Assembly: GCA_003667245.1 (NCBI GenBank)
Contig: RCNN01000088.1
Span: 61,795 to 125,794, forward strand
Direction: 5' to 3'
Origin: Heterostelium multicystogenum
Taxonomy: Eukaryota; Evosea; Eumycetozoa; Acytosteliales; Acytosteliaceae
Length of the DNA stretch: 64,000 bases
Under the pieces are notes generated by a model. The model made no database searches. It saw only the letters and a program-made list of their open reading frames with translations, and was not told the origin of the DNA. Numbering within the stretch: the stretch's first letter is position 1; every line of letters starts with the position of its first letter. A program made the translations under genes and the position numbers. Shown one piece after another: positions 25,344 through 38,083 of the stretch.

Positions 25344-28300
25344 TTAATATCTCCTTCCATAAGTAAAACGATGACCAAAATGTCCATATCCACCTTGGCA
25401 GTTGCAAGAGCTTGGTTTGATAATTCCAAAATGACAGCTGTTGAATGAGTATCCACAGTATTGTGAAGAAGTGTATGTAGAGACAAGATTACCATTTACT
25501 AGTGTGGCATCACTATCAATAGCTTCGTATTTTGGTTCATTTCGAACTGGTGACAATTGGAAATCACCAAATTTGTCTTGAATCTCTGATGATTTAATAA
25601 CACATTGATATTTCTTTCCAGGGAGGATAACAAATTTGAAGTATCCATTCTTGTCAGAGATAGCGTAGGTCACTGGACAATTTGGATTGTCAAGGTAGTA
25701 GAGGTATACTTTGATGTTTGGAATTCCGGGTTCATTGCAATCCTGAAGTCCATTTCCGTTTTGATCCCACCAAACTCTTCCACACTCACGGACATCCTGT
25801 GAGGGTGGATACATAGGTGCTATTGAACCAAGACCATTTGCTTTGTGGAATGTACCTGGTGATAGTGAAGTATTATATATACCATATCCTTTAATAATGG
25901 TTCCTGTATCTGTGTTATACCATCTGACTGCACCTTCTACAGGTCCAAAATAATCAAATCCTGTTACAATAATTTGCTGTGGACCAGCTTTTGCAATTCC
26001 ATACGCTACGTTGTGATCATGGTATCGATTTTTACCGATAAAATAGTAACCACCTCCAGGTCCCATTGGGGTCTTTGCTCTTGATAATGATTTTGGATCA
26101 GCACCTGTTTTTCCTCCACAAACACCTCGGGATTCTAATTGATAATATCCTCCAGAGGTTGGACAAGCAATCAATAAATCTGGTCCTGCCACTCTAATAT
26201 CGACAACATCAGTTCCTCTATCCTTGACAGCAATAATAAGTCTACCAGTATCATCAAAATGCAATCCTGATATTTGTGGTTGACTATAGTTGTAGTTTGT
26301 GTTCCATTTGAACCAAGGTGTCTGTGAACATGTAATTGAAGTACGACAGCCCCTTGGATATGATAATGGGAATGATAGAACTGAAATCCATTTTTCTCTT
26401 CATTGTTGAGTCGAAGAACATGAGCCACTAAATTTGATCCAGATTCACCGGTGCAAACACCACCTACAAAGAGTTGGTCTTGGAAAATATTCAATCCATA
26501 AATACGCCAATCTTCATTAAAAGTACATCCAGGATTGGGAACTTGAATTTTGAAAACATTTGATGGTTGTATAGTATGAGGAATTTGGATAATTTCATTC
26601 TTGTAAAGATTTGAAACAAATATATATCGGTTATCACTTTGCATATCGCCAAGAGAGGTCTTCAAAGTAAAAATACTAGATCTGACGAATTCATTTGCAC
26701 GATTATTCAAATCATGCACGTCAGGTCCAGTGTAATTTGCTCCAAAGATCTGATTGAGGTCAACAAAAGTTGTGACTTGATTATTTCTGTCGATACGATA
26801 GATAGCTCCTGTTCCTGATGGTCCAAAACCACATAATGATTTATGGAATGCAGATACATAAGTATCTCCACTTTCAGGTCTATATGTTACTCCATATACT
26901 GATCCAACATCCCTATGATAAGCCATTTTTTTTATAAACTGTGCTCCTGGTCCTCTATATGCCAATCCTGTGGCATTCGAAGTGAATGATACGACCGCTG
27001 GATAATCCTTGTATGCTCCAGTAATACTACCATGAGCGAAACAAGTGGTGACAAATCCAGATGGATTGTTGGAATTGACACCTCCAATATTACTGATTGC
27101 ATTGGTCATACCGAGATCAATTCCGGAGTCACCTCCTGAAATGAATCTAGTGGTTGGATATCCAGTAGAAAACTTATCTTGATAGTCAAAATCACATCTA
27201 TACTTCATACCTGGCCATAGTCCTTTGCACGACCATCTTCCATCGGCTTCGGTAAAGATTGTGACCAAAAGATATCCATAAACTGGTGCATAGATCTTGA
27301 TTGCCAATCCAGAAATAGGTTTATCAGTTGAATCATAATAGTTGTCTAAATCAAGATCCAAATAAACGTGACCAGAACATGTTGCATTTCCAATTGGGAA
27401 AAGTCCATAGTCTCCAAGTTGGATGTTGGTTTGTGATTTCACATTGTCACTTGGTTGGGTAGGTACTCCAGTGCCTTCAATTGTGAACGGTCCAATAAAT
27501 CCAGGGTCATAAACACCATTGAGTCCACCAGTAATCTTGATATAGTAATCACCTTGAAGAGTGTTTTCAAATACGAATCTTCCGTTGGAATCGGTAGTGT
27601 ATGGCGGAATTAGATTTCCATTGGCATCACGAGCTGGATTTTTGTTCTTATCAAATAATGAAACTTGAAGGCCAGCAAACCACTTTTCATTTGAATCTTT
27701 GATTCCATTTCCGGAAAGATCAATGAACATATTACCAATAAGGGCAATTCCATTATATGTTGGTTTGATTGTTTGTGTTGGCGATGGTGTTGGTGATTGA
27801 GTTGGTGTTGGTGTTGGTGTGGTTGGTTGCTCAATATTTGATGGAACATCAATGAAAATATTGATCGATTGTTCACCAGAGTCAACGTCATCAAATGGAA
27901 CCATTGGAATTTTCCATGATGGAAGAGTGAAGTAATATTTGGCTTTCAATCCATCAGATGCCTGAACTTTCTTGATACAATCGTTACATGAATAATCTGG
28001 GGTCATATTGCCAAAAATATAATTCTTTGGATTGTAAACCTTGAGCTGATACTTTCTTCCTGGAACCAAATCATCGAAAATAAATATTCCATTGTCCATT
28101 GAGGGGAATGGATTTGGTTTAATTTGATCACGAGAGAATCCAGTTGGAGTGGGATCTCCATCTTCAAAAATTTGAACCATCACACCACCAATAGGTGGTT
28201 CATTGGTGGTATAAATTCCGTCATTGTTCAAGTCCTTGAAGATTCCTCCATAAATGGCGACACCAAATTGAGGGGTGATGATGGTGGTTTGGTTGGTGCG

Positions 28301-29338
28301 GCTCCGGTGGTTGCACTTCCAGTCAATGATCCAAACAAAGAGACGAATGTTTGCAATGTCACTTTTTGTGATCCGGCAGCAACTCCTGGTTTGTAGATCA
28401 ATGGGATCTTGTACGACTCAAGAGATTGGACATAAACAGCATCAATTGGTTTTTTCAGCTGAATTTGGTGCATGAAGACAATCTCTACAAACATTATCAT
28501 CATTAAGGTCACCAATGATATGATCTATTGGATTTGAAAATGTTAATGTGTAATATGTATTAGATTTCAAGTTTCCGATTGCCCATACACCTCCAATTTT
28601 GGAAATTGCGGGTTGTGAAATTGGATAACCATTAGCTCCTATTTTACTTGGCTCAATATTAACAATAAGACCCGATACTCCATAAGTCAACTCATTGGAA
28701 TCTTGAATGCTGTTCTGATTTGAATCCAAGAATACCAACTGCAACCGATGTACCACCAAATTGAGTTGAAGAACTGGCAGTAGAAAATAAACCGGTGGTT
28801 CCGGTATTGGGTGGATCTGGACTTTTGGGCACACCAAGATCAACATTGATCTTCAAACAAAGCTGAAATGATCCTTGGATAGCATTTGAATCTGGAATCA
28901 AAGGTACTTGATATCCACCAATATCCTCGATTACAATCTGTCCTTGGAATCCCTCGGAAGGCTCCGCATCTCTAATACAACCATCCATACCTTCTGGGTC
29001 ACGACAAGTGAGTGAAATATCATACTTTTCAAAATAGTAACCCTTAGGATTGGTGTAATTGAAACGATACAATATTTCTCCATCAAACCATCCCAAACGA
29101 ATTCACCATCGGCATTGGTATATTGTGGTTTGAGGGGCTCACCCTTGAAGTTGACAGCATTGTCGAGTGGGGTGATAAGAACGTTTCCAAAACCGGGTTC
29201 CTCTTCATCATAAAAAGTATTTCTATTGGTGTCAATGAAGACATTTCCTTTCAGGACCAGCACTCTTCCAGTGTAGGAGCCAACCACAATGGAACAGAAA
29301 ATGGCTATTATTGTTAGGCTCAACAATAATATTTTCAT
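25344..29338 (-). CDS. Colossin-like secreted protein with SdrD_B/Cna_B repeats and central propeller-like domain (frameshifts)
   Basis: It starts with a signal peptide (MKILLLSLTIIAIFCSIVVG). At least six SdrD_B/Cna_B-type beta-sandwich repeats are visible, each opening with a D-x-N-x-N/D-G-x-x-D/N-x-x-E-x motif: VFIDTNRNTFYDEEEPG, FLDSNQNSIQDSNE, FKDLNNDGIYTTNEPPIGG, FIDLSGNGIKDSNE, YLDLDLDNYYDSTDKPISG and WWDQNGNGLQDCNEPGI. Between repeats five and six lies a region of about 400 residues with YGVTYRPESGDTYVSAF, GAIYRIDRNN and RVAGPDLLIACPTSGGYY, suggesting a beta-propeller. A Thr/Pro linker (PTPTPTQSPTPSPTQ) follows repeat three. The length is about 1330 residues. Frames change near 29080, 28730, 28455, 28275 and 26355. 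Colossins are large dictyostelid extracellular proteins built from such repeats. Confidence 0.8.
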
Positions 29339-30727
29339 CTATATAATTCCAAAAAACACCAAATAAAAAAATAAAATAGATGTTAATATTATTATTATTA
29401 CTCAAGTTGAATATGAATAACTAAATATATATACCTTTTAAAATATTATTTGATCAATAATAATACTAATAATAGGATTTATCAAATCAATAATATTGGA
29501 AATGATTTGATAAAATTGAATTGTATTGATTACTATTGACATTTAATTATCATCTGAATCAGATGCTCATTGCTTCCAATATAAATATACATATTATATT
29601 CTAATAAATATTTGTTAAATTAGACTGCTACTTGCACATACAGTGATATTCAATTAATTCCATTTCTAAAAGATGATGGTGATGGTGAACTTTGTCATTA
29701 TTAATGTAATGAAATATATTGCATAATGTCGGATGCATATGCAAACCAACCAACACCACCAATTAAGTTTTGTAGGAGTTATTACATACACTTCTAGAAG
29801 AGATACCCTGATTGTGTTTAATAATTAAATCTTTATTGTAGGATACATCAATTAGCATCTGCTAGATGAATGCAATCCAGATAATCAATCTATTTCTAAC
29901 CCAATGACATTGTAAGAGAAATCAAATCTGATCAATCTTCGTGTAAGGCAAACTGAAATACAACAATAATAAAATATTAGTAGTACATCATCATCAGTTT
30001 CATTCATTTCAAATCTATCAAACAACAATTACAATTCACACTATACCCTCCCTATGCAGATATTATTTTTTTTTTCATAAACTTGCAACTACAAAAACAA
30101 AATAAATGGGTAGTTCTTTCTTGGTTTTACAAAAGGGAATGATGGATTTGCTGATTCTTTGTTGAGAAACGACAAACTGTTTTAACGGATAGTTCATGTT
30201 GGATTGGATTAGACTATTGTGAAAATGGAAGCAATGAAAAGGTGATGGAGATACAAATTCTCTAACATTGGCTATTGTTTGTAGGAGGAGTGTCAGACTT
30301 GACTTTGATTTAGATAATGTTAACAACAATAACCTATAAGTAATAAAATAAAAATAAGACAAGATACTTGGTTCTTGATGATTGATTGTGTGGTGTTTGT
30401 TAAATAGATCTATCCCTTTAACAATTATTAATGTTAAAGAATGTACTTTGTCAAGTTTTATTAGGAGGTTTTTAAATATACAGGTTAAACAAATACAAAG
30501 TTACAACTTGAAATGGTAAGGAATGTTGCGGTTGCTATTAGTCTGAAAAAGACTATCGGATTAGTTGACTATTATTGAGACTATGATACTGTACAGGGTG
30601 GAAAAAAAACAAAAGGCAGATTAACCTTTTTAACTTATTACATATGTTGTTGTTGTTGTTGTTGTTGTTATTACTATTACTACTATTATATTCTATTATT
30701 ATTATTATTATTATTATAACATTACAT
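29339..30727. other. Intergenic spacer between colossin-like and Ras genes
   Basis: AT-rich. Contains a GTT microsatellite near 30641-30668 and TTA repeats near 30670-30716 just beyond the Ras stop. A 95-codon minus frame at 30075-30362 lacks a start context and family resemblance. I see nothing else. Confidence 0.45.
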
Positions 30728-31516
30728 TTACATTGTTTTACAGAATGTATTTTGCATGTTATTCATTGTTTTGTTCTTAATTTTGTTTAATTTCTTCACG
30801 TTACTGGATACCATTGTCTTAAACTTGGACTTTGATTTGTTGTCATCCTTCTTTCCGTGGTCCTTGATACCACGTTCACGACGACGCATCTCACGAACCA
30901 ACTCGTAGAAAGACTCTTCGACATTGTGACGAGTACGGGCAGAGGCTTCCATGTGGAGCATACCGAGGCATTTGGCCAAATCTTTACCTTCTTCGAGAGT
31001 GACCTCACGCAAGTGTTCCAAATCGCACTTGTTACCTACAAGCATGATTGGGACGGATTCCTTGTCGAGCACACGGGAGACTTGCTCCTTGAACAAAGTG
31101 ACTTGGTCGAATGACGATCTGCTGGTGATAGTATATACAATGATGAAACCTTCGCATGAACGAATCCATTGGTCACGCATAGCAGTCAGCTCTTCCTGAC
31201 CGGCAGTATCCAGGATGTCCAAAATGCAGGCTTCTTCATCGATGACAACTTGCTTTTCTGTAGGAGTCTTCGATGGTTGGATCATAGTATTCAACAAAGT
31301 GATTTGAACATAATTGAATTGTAATTGATGTCTAAATAGTAATTGACATTAGTATCCTTAGTCAAACAAGTTCATTGAATTCAATTGGATTCGATAAAAA
31401 CAACATACCTTACCGACACCACCATCACCCAAGACGCAAATCTTGAGGTTATTATTGTGACCACCAGCATTGGAGGTTTTAGACTTGGATGGCGAAGAAA
31501 CGTGATTCTCAGACAT
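30728..31516 (-). CDS. Ras-family small GTPase
   Basis: Exon 1 is 31409-31516 and exon 2 is 30728-31331, with an intron inside the P-loop (GDGGVGK joined to TSITIQL). All Ras motifs are present: the G1 P-loop, switch [14 protein letters not shown]3 DTAGQEEL, G4 NKCD and G5 EASA. Exon 2 is 604 bases. Removing one T of TTTT at 31254-31257 gives 201 codons and restores [13 protein letters not shown], so this is a homopolymer error. The product is then 236 residues. It has an N-terminal Ser/Asn extension of about 22 residues, a long Lys-rich hypervariable region, and ends CKTM, a CaaX-like prenylation box with unusual K and T. Position 64 is Leu instead of Tyr. It would be a membrane-bound GTP switch; which Ras orthologue is unclear. 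Confidence 0.93.
31332..31408 (-). other. Ras gene intron
   Basis: GTATGT donor and TTTAG acceptor on the minus strand, 77 bases. It splits the P-loop after the invariant lysine. Confidence 0.88.
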
Positions 31517-31678
31517 TTTATTTAAGTTGATATTATTATTATTATTTATTATTTATAAAAAACAAATAGATTATTATTATTATTATTTTAGAAGACCAAA
31601 TATTATAATTAATAATTCTGTCTTATATGTTATTAATTTATTATTAGTATTATTTAATTATATAAATAATATATTAGG

Positions 31679-31722
<44 letters not shown>

Positions 31723-34381
31723 GATGATGATGTTATAATATAATTATGAGTTTGTCGGATTTAATGGATTATTGATTTATTCTACAAGAATTGAGATCTT
31801 TATCTGTTATTGTGTAGATTGGTTATTTTTGTTTTTGGTTTAAAATAATATTAAATATGATAATAATATTATTATATAGATAAGATGATAATAATAATAA
31901 TTATAATTATAAAAGGAGGATAAACCTAACTAGTTAACTTTGTTTTGATTTGGATTTGATTGATTTGATTTACAGTTCAATTGTAATAATAGAAGTAAGA
32001 AATTAAATTTGATTGTTAATTATTATTACTATTACTAATACTACTAGTGTTTGAATTCAATTGAGTGACAGATATTTAGTTTGATTGGGGTGTGTTAATA
32101 TTTATATATTTATATATATAAATTGTGTAAACCGGTGTATGTTATGTGGGTTTGATTTTTGTTTATAAACGGCGCTGACTGAATAACTGTTAATTAAATT
32201 TGTGTGGGTTGGGTGTTAAGATTCTTGTTATTTAATAGGGGGGTTGTATGAGTGTGAGTGTGTTATGTTAAGTTTGCAATAGTTATATTTATTATTATTA
32301 TTATTATATATTATTATTATTATTTATTTATTTATTTATTTATTATGTTATGTTATTTATTTGTTATTATTTAGTTTTATTGTTGTTTGTGGATAAATAA
32401 ATAAATGTTGATTTGATTTGATTTGATTGATTGTGTTGTGTTGATGTTAAACCAATTGGTGGTGGGTTTTTATATAAAAATCTAAACCTATTATTATATC
32501 AGCAAACTCATTCCTTTTATCATTAAAATATTTAAGTGAATTCCTGTTTTTGAAAAAAAATGTATGATTGCAGCGCTTTGTTTTTATCAATTTTTGTATT
32601 TTTATCATTGAATGATTCATGCAACAAAATTGTTGTTTTTCTCTGATCAGAAAAACAAAAGAACTGCCACACCACACCCACCCCACCCACATAAATATGG
32701 GAGGTACAGGTATTTTTGTGAGGTTTCATAAAAGTGTGATCCATGTTTAATTGAAACCACATTTTTATTAATAATTATAAAAACCAAAAAATCTTCTGGT
32801 CATTCGGTTCCTTTTTTATTTTACAAATTAGTGTATTCCCTTCTCTTCTTTTTGCCACATTGCCCAATGTGGATACTAATGGGGTATCACACTGCGCTAT
32901 GCTTGCCCTGCTCGGACCCCCACCACACCACATTTGTAGATAGCCAATTAGGTTCAACTGCTGCTGATGAAGGTAATTCACGGTAGTTGAGTTGTTAGGC
33001 AGAAGATCCAGTGTAGTGGATTGCTGCAAACGGTCCGATTTCATTGATGTATGTGTGCAATAGTTAGCTAGTATTGAATGTCAAGTGGTGAGGGTCACTA
33101 CAATAGATCTACCACTTTTGATAAATTATCAACAACACTTGACATCAAATACACACACAATCCAAAACTTTTCGCCGATAATAAAAAGGAAACAATCTGA
33201 AAATGGATATAATAAATGAGTGTGTGGTATTCGATGTGCTAAAAGGGTAGATGGCACTGCCACCATTGGGGTGTGTTTTATAAAAGATTCTGCCAGTAGT
33301 GGAATGGAAACTCAAGATATTCTCAGTAACAACGGAAGTTTGAAGTTGTTTGTTGGTTGGTTTGTTTGCTGTCTTGTGTATCTATAGATATTAAACACCA
33401 CCAGGATCTATTAGTAAAAATATTAAACTTTACCAAAAACAGTGATTGTTGTCATGAACTACATTCCACTCCATTCACTCTCATTTCCGATCAATCCAAC
33501 TCCAACTTGCAAAGTAGTGTGTTTACTTTTCTTTTCTTTCCATTCTTTTACAATGATATAAAACCAATTTAATTAATGAAATAATGAGCCCATTATTTGA
33601 TGATCATCAGAATACTATTTTAGATGTGTTTAATTCGATTGGCTCACATATCAATCAATCAATCATTGATTTAAACACAAACTTTTCATTTGCAACTATT
33701 TTGGTTGGTTAACTAATTGGGTTTAATTTAATTAATGAATTGATTGATTCTATAATTAACATCATCATCCTAATAAAGTCTGATCTATTTAAGTTAATAT
33801 TAGATGGTATCGACAATCATCATAGTTAAATTGGGGACCACATTCCAGATCCCCATCCATCTTACAAATATAGTGTATCATCAACAAAAATAGATTATTT
33901 ATTTTAAGAACAACCCTGCTTACATCATCTTACATCATTGATTAAATTAGTTTATTAATTGTAAATTTAAGACTTCTTCTTTGGTTCAGTGTGGTGTTAT
34001 CCTTATTTATAATCAGTCTATTTATAAATCACATTTATATTAATAAAGTCAGTTTCCATGATTTAGTTTTAGCACACATATTAAACAAGTGGTAGTGAAA
34101 TAATGACAATCATTCATGTTGTATATTCCAATAATAGTACTATTATACATTTGATGCTATTATTATTGTTATGTAAGATCAATATGATGATCATCATTTC
34201 ATTAGTGGGACATTAGACGGCAGTGACGTGTTGGGGAACATCACAAACACACACCACAAATTTTAAAAATAAAGTTAACATTATTCATTGTTGAGGTACC
34301 TTAAAATTAATTATATCATTTTCAAAATTAGAGTAAAGAGTAGAGTAGAGTAAGTTAGTGGCTTATTATTAATTTAGAGAA
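31517..34381. other. 2.9-kb divergent region between Ras and TPR-SGNH genes
   Basis: Mostly AT-rich, with TTA and TTG repeats. A markedly less AT-rich island lies at about 32850-33020. It includes stem-forming TGGGGT and ACCCCCA segments (see finding). No coding sequence is supported. Confidence 0.45.
31678..31723. repeat. (GTT)n microsatellite, about 15 units
   Basis: A perfect GTT/CAA tract about 160 bases upstream of the Ras start codon, continuing into GAT units. It is in the promoter or 5' leader of the Ras gene. Confidence 0.95.
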
Positions 34382-37032
34382 ATGAAGTTCTATATACACT
34401 ATGAATCAACACCAGAATTCACTTTGATTGTCCAACTAAATACTGTACAACCTCCGCTTGAATCTGTACTTGATTTGAAACTGGTCAGTGTTTTATGATC
34501 ATAGATCTTCTTCTTTTTAGTGGTTATAGCTTTAGCTATAGTTATAACTAGTTACAGTTAATAATATAGTTATTAGTTATTCATTGTTTTATTTTATATT
34601 ATTAAGTTGAAGTTGGTTCATTTATTAATTGATCTTTTTGGTTGTTATATATTATATAGTATTTTGTTAGGGAGTATCGTAAGAAGTTTGGTGAACAGAA
34701 TCCATTGACTTCAAACTCGGTCGACTTGAAAGATGCCAAAGGTAGAAAGCAAGCTGATAGTGTGTTGCTCTCGAAAATAGTCAAGAATCTCGATGATCTA
34801 TTCGTAGTAAAGAATTCAAACACTCCAGTGCCAGATGCCGAAGCAGTCGCCACACCAGCTAAGCCTGTCACTGAAACAGCCAAGGTTGCAACACCGACAG
34901 CAACAACAGGAAAGTCAACTTCTAAATCCGCACCAGCTGTAAAGGTCTCATCGGAGTGCGATCCAAAAAGTAGAGTCATTGTCGAAGCCCTACTTCAGCA
35001 AGCGCTTCAGCTCTATGATAAGCAATCCTATAGAGTATGTAGATTGGCCCACCCAACTATATCCATTAGAATAATAATACTCATATTTTACATACTCTGA
35101 CAGACATCACTTCAATACTTTGAGAATATATTGACACTCTACCCACAAGAGAAGACAACATTGTACAAACTATCAACTATCTATTACCAAGCTAAAAAGT
35201 ACGAGTTGGCTCAAAAGTATATCGAGCTGGCCATCAAATATCATTCAAAAGACAGAGACTACACCCTCTTCTTGCTCGGCGCACAAATTTGCTTGGCTGT
35301 CAAGGAGTATGAAGATGGTATCACTCACTTGAAGACTGCATGCGATCTTGCTGGCCCTAAGCACAAAGAGTACATGACTTTGCGTGCAATGCTGGGACGT
35401 GCACTCTATGACTCTGGCAATCAGCACAACCAGCAGCAGGGTTGCAACATCTTGAATGATATAGTACACACTGACGAGTCGAATCTCGAAGGACTGATGG
35501 GATTTGCTCATGTGCTTATTGACCGTGAGCAGCTTGGTGACGCTTTGACAGTTTTGATGCAACTCATTTCGCGTCTTGGAAACAGTGGAGAGAGATCGCC
35601 GGTTGCTGACTTTACTAAAGAAGCCATTGCCGATATTGTACGAAAGAAGGGAACTGACTTCTTGCTAAGTCAGCTCAAGGACACTATTAACAGTGGACCC
35701 GTCTACGCCTTCATGTCATCTATTGTCAAAGAGTATGGTGCCGTCGAGTCCTCTGTTGACTTGATGAGAAAAGCCCTTGAGTGCGATACTTCAAATGCAA
35801 ACTACGCTCTCAACTTGGTTCATAACCTTGAGGTTTGCAACAAATATCCAGAGGCCATCAAGGTAATAGTCAAATACCTTACCGACAATAAGCCACGTGG
35901 ACTTTCCAACTACAAGCTTACCAATGGAAACATCCTGAATATCCTGAATAAGCAAAAGCACATTGACTATTCCAAGCCAGAGGAATCTGCAAGCTGGAAG
36001 CTTCCTGTACCAGAGGGTGGACCAGTCCAGGTCAACCCAAATATCTTAGTTGTCGATGAACAAGATGTTCCAAAAGCAGACAAGCCTTATAACAAACTCG
36101 ATTTGGACCTCCTTTCACTTTGGTTCACCATCGCCAAGATCTTTTACGTAGTTGGAGTGCTGGAGCCATTGCCATTATTAATCACAGCACTAGAGCCATT
36201 GAGAAAGGACCGAAATCTTCACCTTACAACTGCCAGAAATGAGCACGCCTACTTTTGCTGTATTTCACAACTGATGGTCCATAAGCAATTGCCAATTATA
36301 AACTCACCACCCATCTACATTGCTGGTGACAGCCACGCACTTGCAACATCATGGACATCGATAACGGTCAATGGTCAGCAAAGACTTTTCCATCCACTCT
36401 TGACAACTGGACTCAAGATGTGGCATCTCAGACCATCCAGTAAATTCTTCCCCAAGTTCAACTTTTACAATGTAACTCCTACAGCACCCAAAGGATCAGA
36501 AATTGTTTTCCAATTTGGTGAAATTGATTGTCGTGAAGGAATTATTGTTTCAGTAGAAAAATGTAGATATGATGTAAGTATTAAATGGTAAACTGGTAGT
36601 GGATCAAGTTAAAACTAATCAATTCACAGACTATTGAGGAAGGAATGTCTGTTACAATTGATATCTATATTACAGCATTGAAAGAATTGGTCAAGAAATA
36701 TAATTACAAAATCTATATCCATCCTGTGGTCCCAGTTTTAAATGAAACAAGGTAAGTGCCCCAAAAGACATAATTCAAATTCAATTGATATAACAATGAT
36801 ATTAATATATGAATATGGAACTTGCAGATTTTTGGTCAAGACATTTAATAAGATTTTCAAACAAAAGATTGAAGCAACCAAAGAGTTGAAGTGGTTAGAT
36901 TTCTTTGACCAACTTTTGGATTCCACTGGAAACCAATTCAACACTCAATACGCACTTGATGGTACCCATATGAACCCTTCCTACGTTAAGCAACTCATGG
37001 AGCCAGCTATCAATAAATATTACCAAAAGTAG
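34382..37032 (+). CDS. TPR-repeat protein with C-terminal SGNH/GDSL-like domain
   Basis: Five exons: 34382-34483, 34675-35034, 35104-36573, 36630-36751 and 36828-37032. They sum to 753 codons including the stop. The first acceptor (34674) is the least certain. The N-terminus is a small strand-rich segment (MKFYIHYESTPEFTLIVQL). An Ala/Thr/Val linker follows, and then TPR-like helical repeats from about residue 140 to 400 (TLYKLSTIYYQAKKYELA, CNKYPEAIKVIVKYL). A distinct C-terminal domain has IAGDSHALATSW (Ser near residue 564), FGEIDCREG, and DGTHMNPSYV (Asp near 729, His near 732). These match SGNH-hydrolase blocks I, III-like and V, so a Ser-Asp-His esterase or a sugar-binding relative is possible. 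No signal peptide; probably cytosolic. No frameshift. Confidence 0.83.
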
Positions 37033-38083
37033 ATATTAAAGTGGCAGTATTATTGGTGGTATTGAACTTAAGTAATAATAAAAAACACTACACTGATTCT
37101 CAATGATTTCTTGGGATTGCATTTCTAAATGCTAATACCACCACATCATCAAATCTGCAATAAGAAGTACGCCCAGTTGTAAGTAAGATGTGGATAATTT
37201 TAAAAAAATATCCAAGGAGTTGTAAATATCGTGTGGTGAGGCTTTGGGAATTCTATGTTTCATTGACCATGCCCACTCGCAGGAATAGTGTGAAGCGTCA
37301 CTAAATTTAATTTTCTTTTTTTTGATCGCAGATTGGTGGTGCCGGTCGTATTGATTTGGTTCAGTTTTTAATGTTTTTTTTTTGAGAAGGGTCGTAAGTT
37401 ATTTTTGCAATGGAATGTCATTCGACCAGGTTAGGTTCTTTTCAAGATTGTAATTAAATTTATTTATTTTTTCTGCATTTAAAACAATGTGTGACATGAG
37501 ATAGTAGTAGTTGAGTTGACTGTTGGACTAACCCTGTTTTCGTGCTTGAAATCTGAAACCATTTTAAATTATCCAATGTTTTTCTTAAGTATTTGCTGAT
37601 TCATTTTAAGGTGAGTTACTAATTCCAAAGTGCACTATAAATTAGTAATGCAGATCACAATGCATATTTTATCAATGATTAATATCAATCAGTAATAATA
37701 ATATAATAATAATAATTAATATTCTATGTTTAGCAATCACTTCTTAACTAAGCACTCACTGACTATCAACAATCACCAACCATTAAATTAAATAAGATTG
37801 TTCAAGTTATATACTATTGCTATTTGTATCACCAAAATTAAACATTCTTTAAAGATACTTAATTTGATTATTATAATCAAATTCAAACCTTAATTAATTT
37901 TTCATCATTTTCGTTATATTATTAAAGTGAGTGTGTGAATGTTGAGTGTTCTATATATGCATTAGCAAATCAAATTTACTAATATGACAAACATTCCTAT
38001 TTCTCCCCCAAATACGAACCATCATTATTATAGTTGAAAAACTTTAGATCGGATTTCGTTTTTCTCTTTTCCAAATAATAAAT
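37033..38083. other. Intergenic spacer upstream of the MFS gene
   Basis: AT-rich with long T runs. The last 300 bases would be the transporter promoter. I see nothing specific. Confidence 0.5.

Noticed and set aside
30075..30362. 95-codon minus-strand frame downstream of the colossin-like gene start
   Set aside because: Hydrophobic/Ser-rich chance composition without homologous pattern.
32775..33044. 89-codon minus-strand frame over the GC-rich island
   Set aside because: No codon-usage match to neighbouring genes. The island's palindromic segments explain its unusual composition better than coding.
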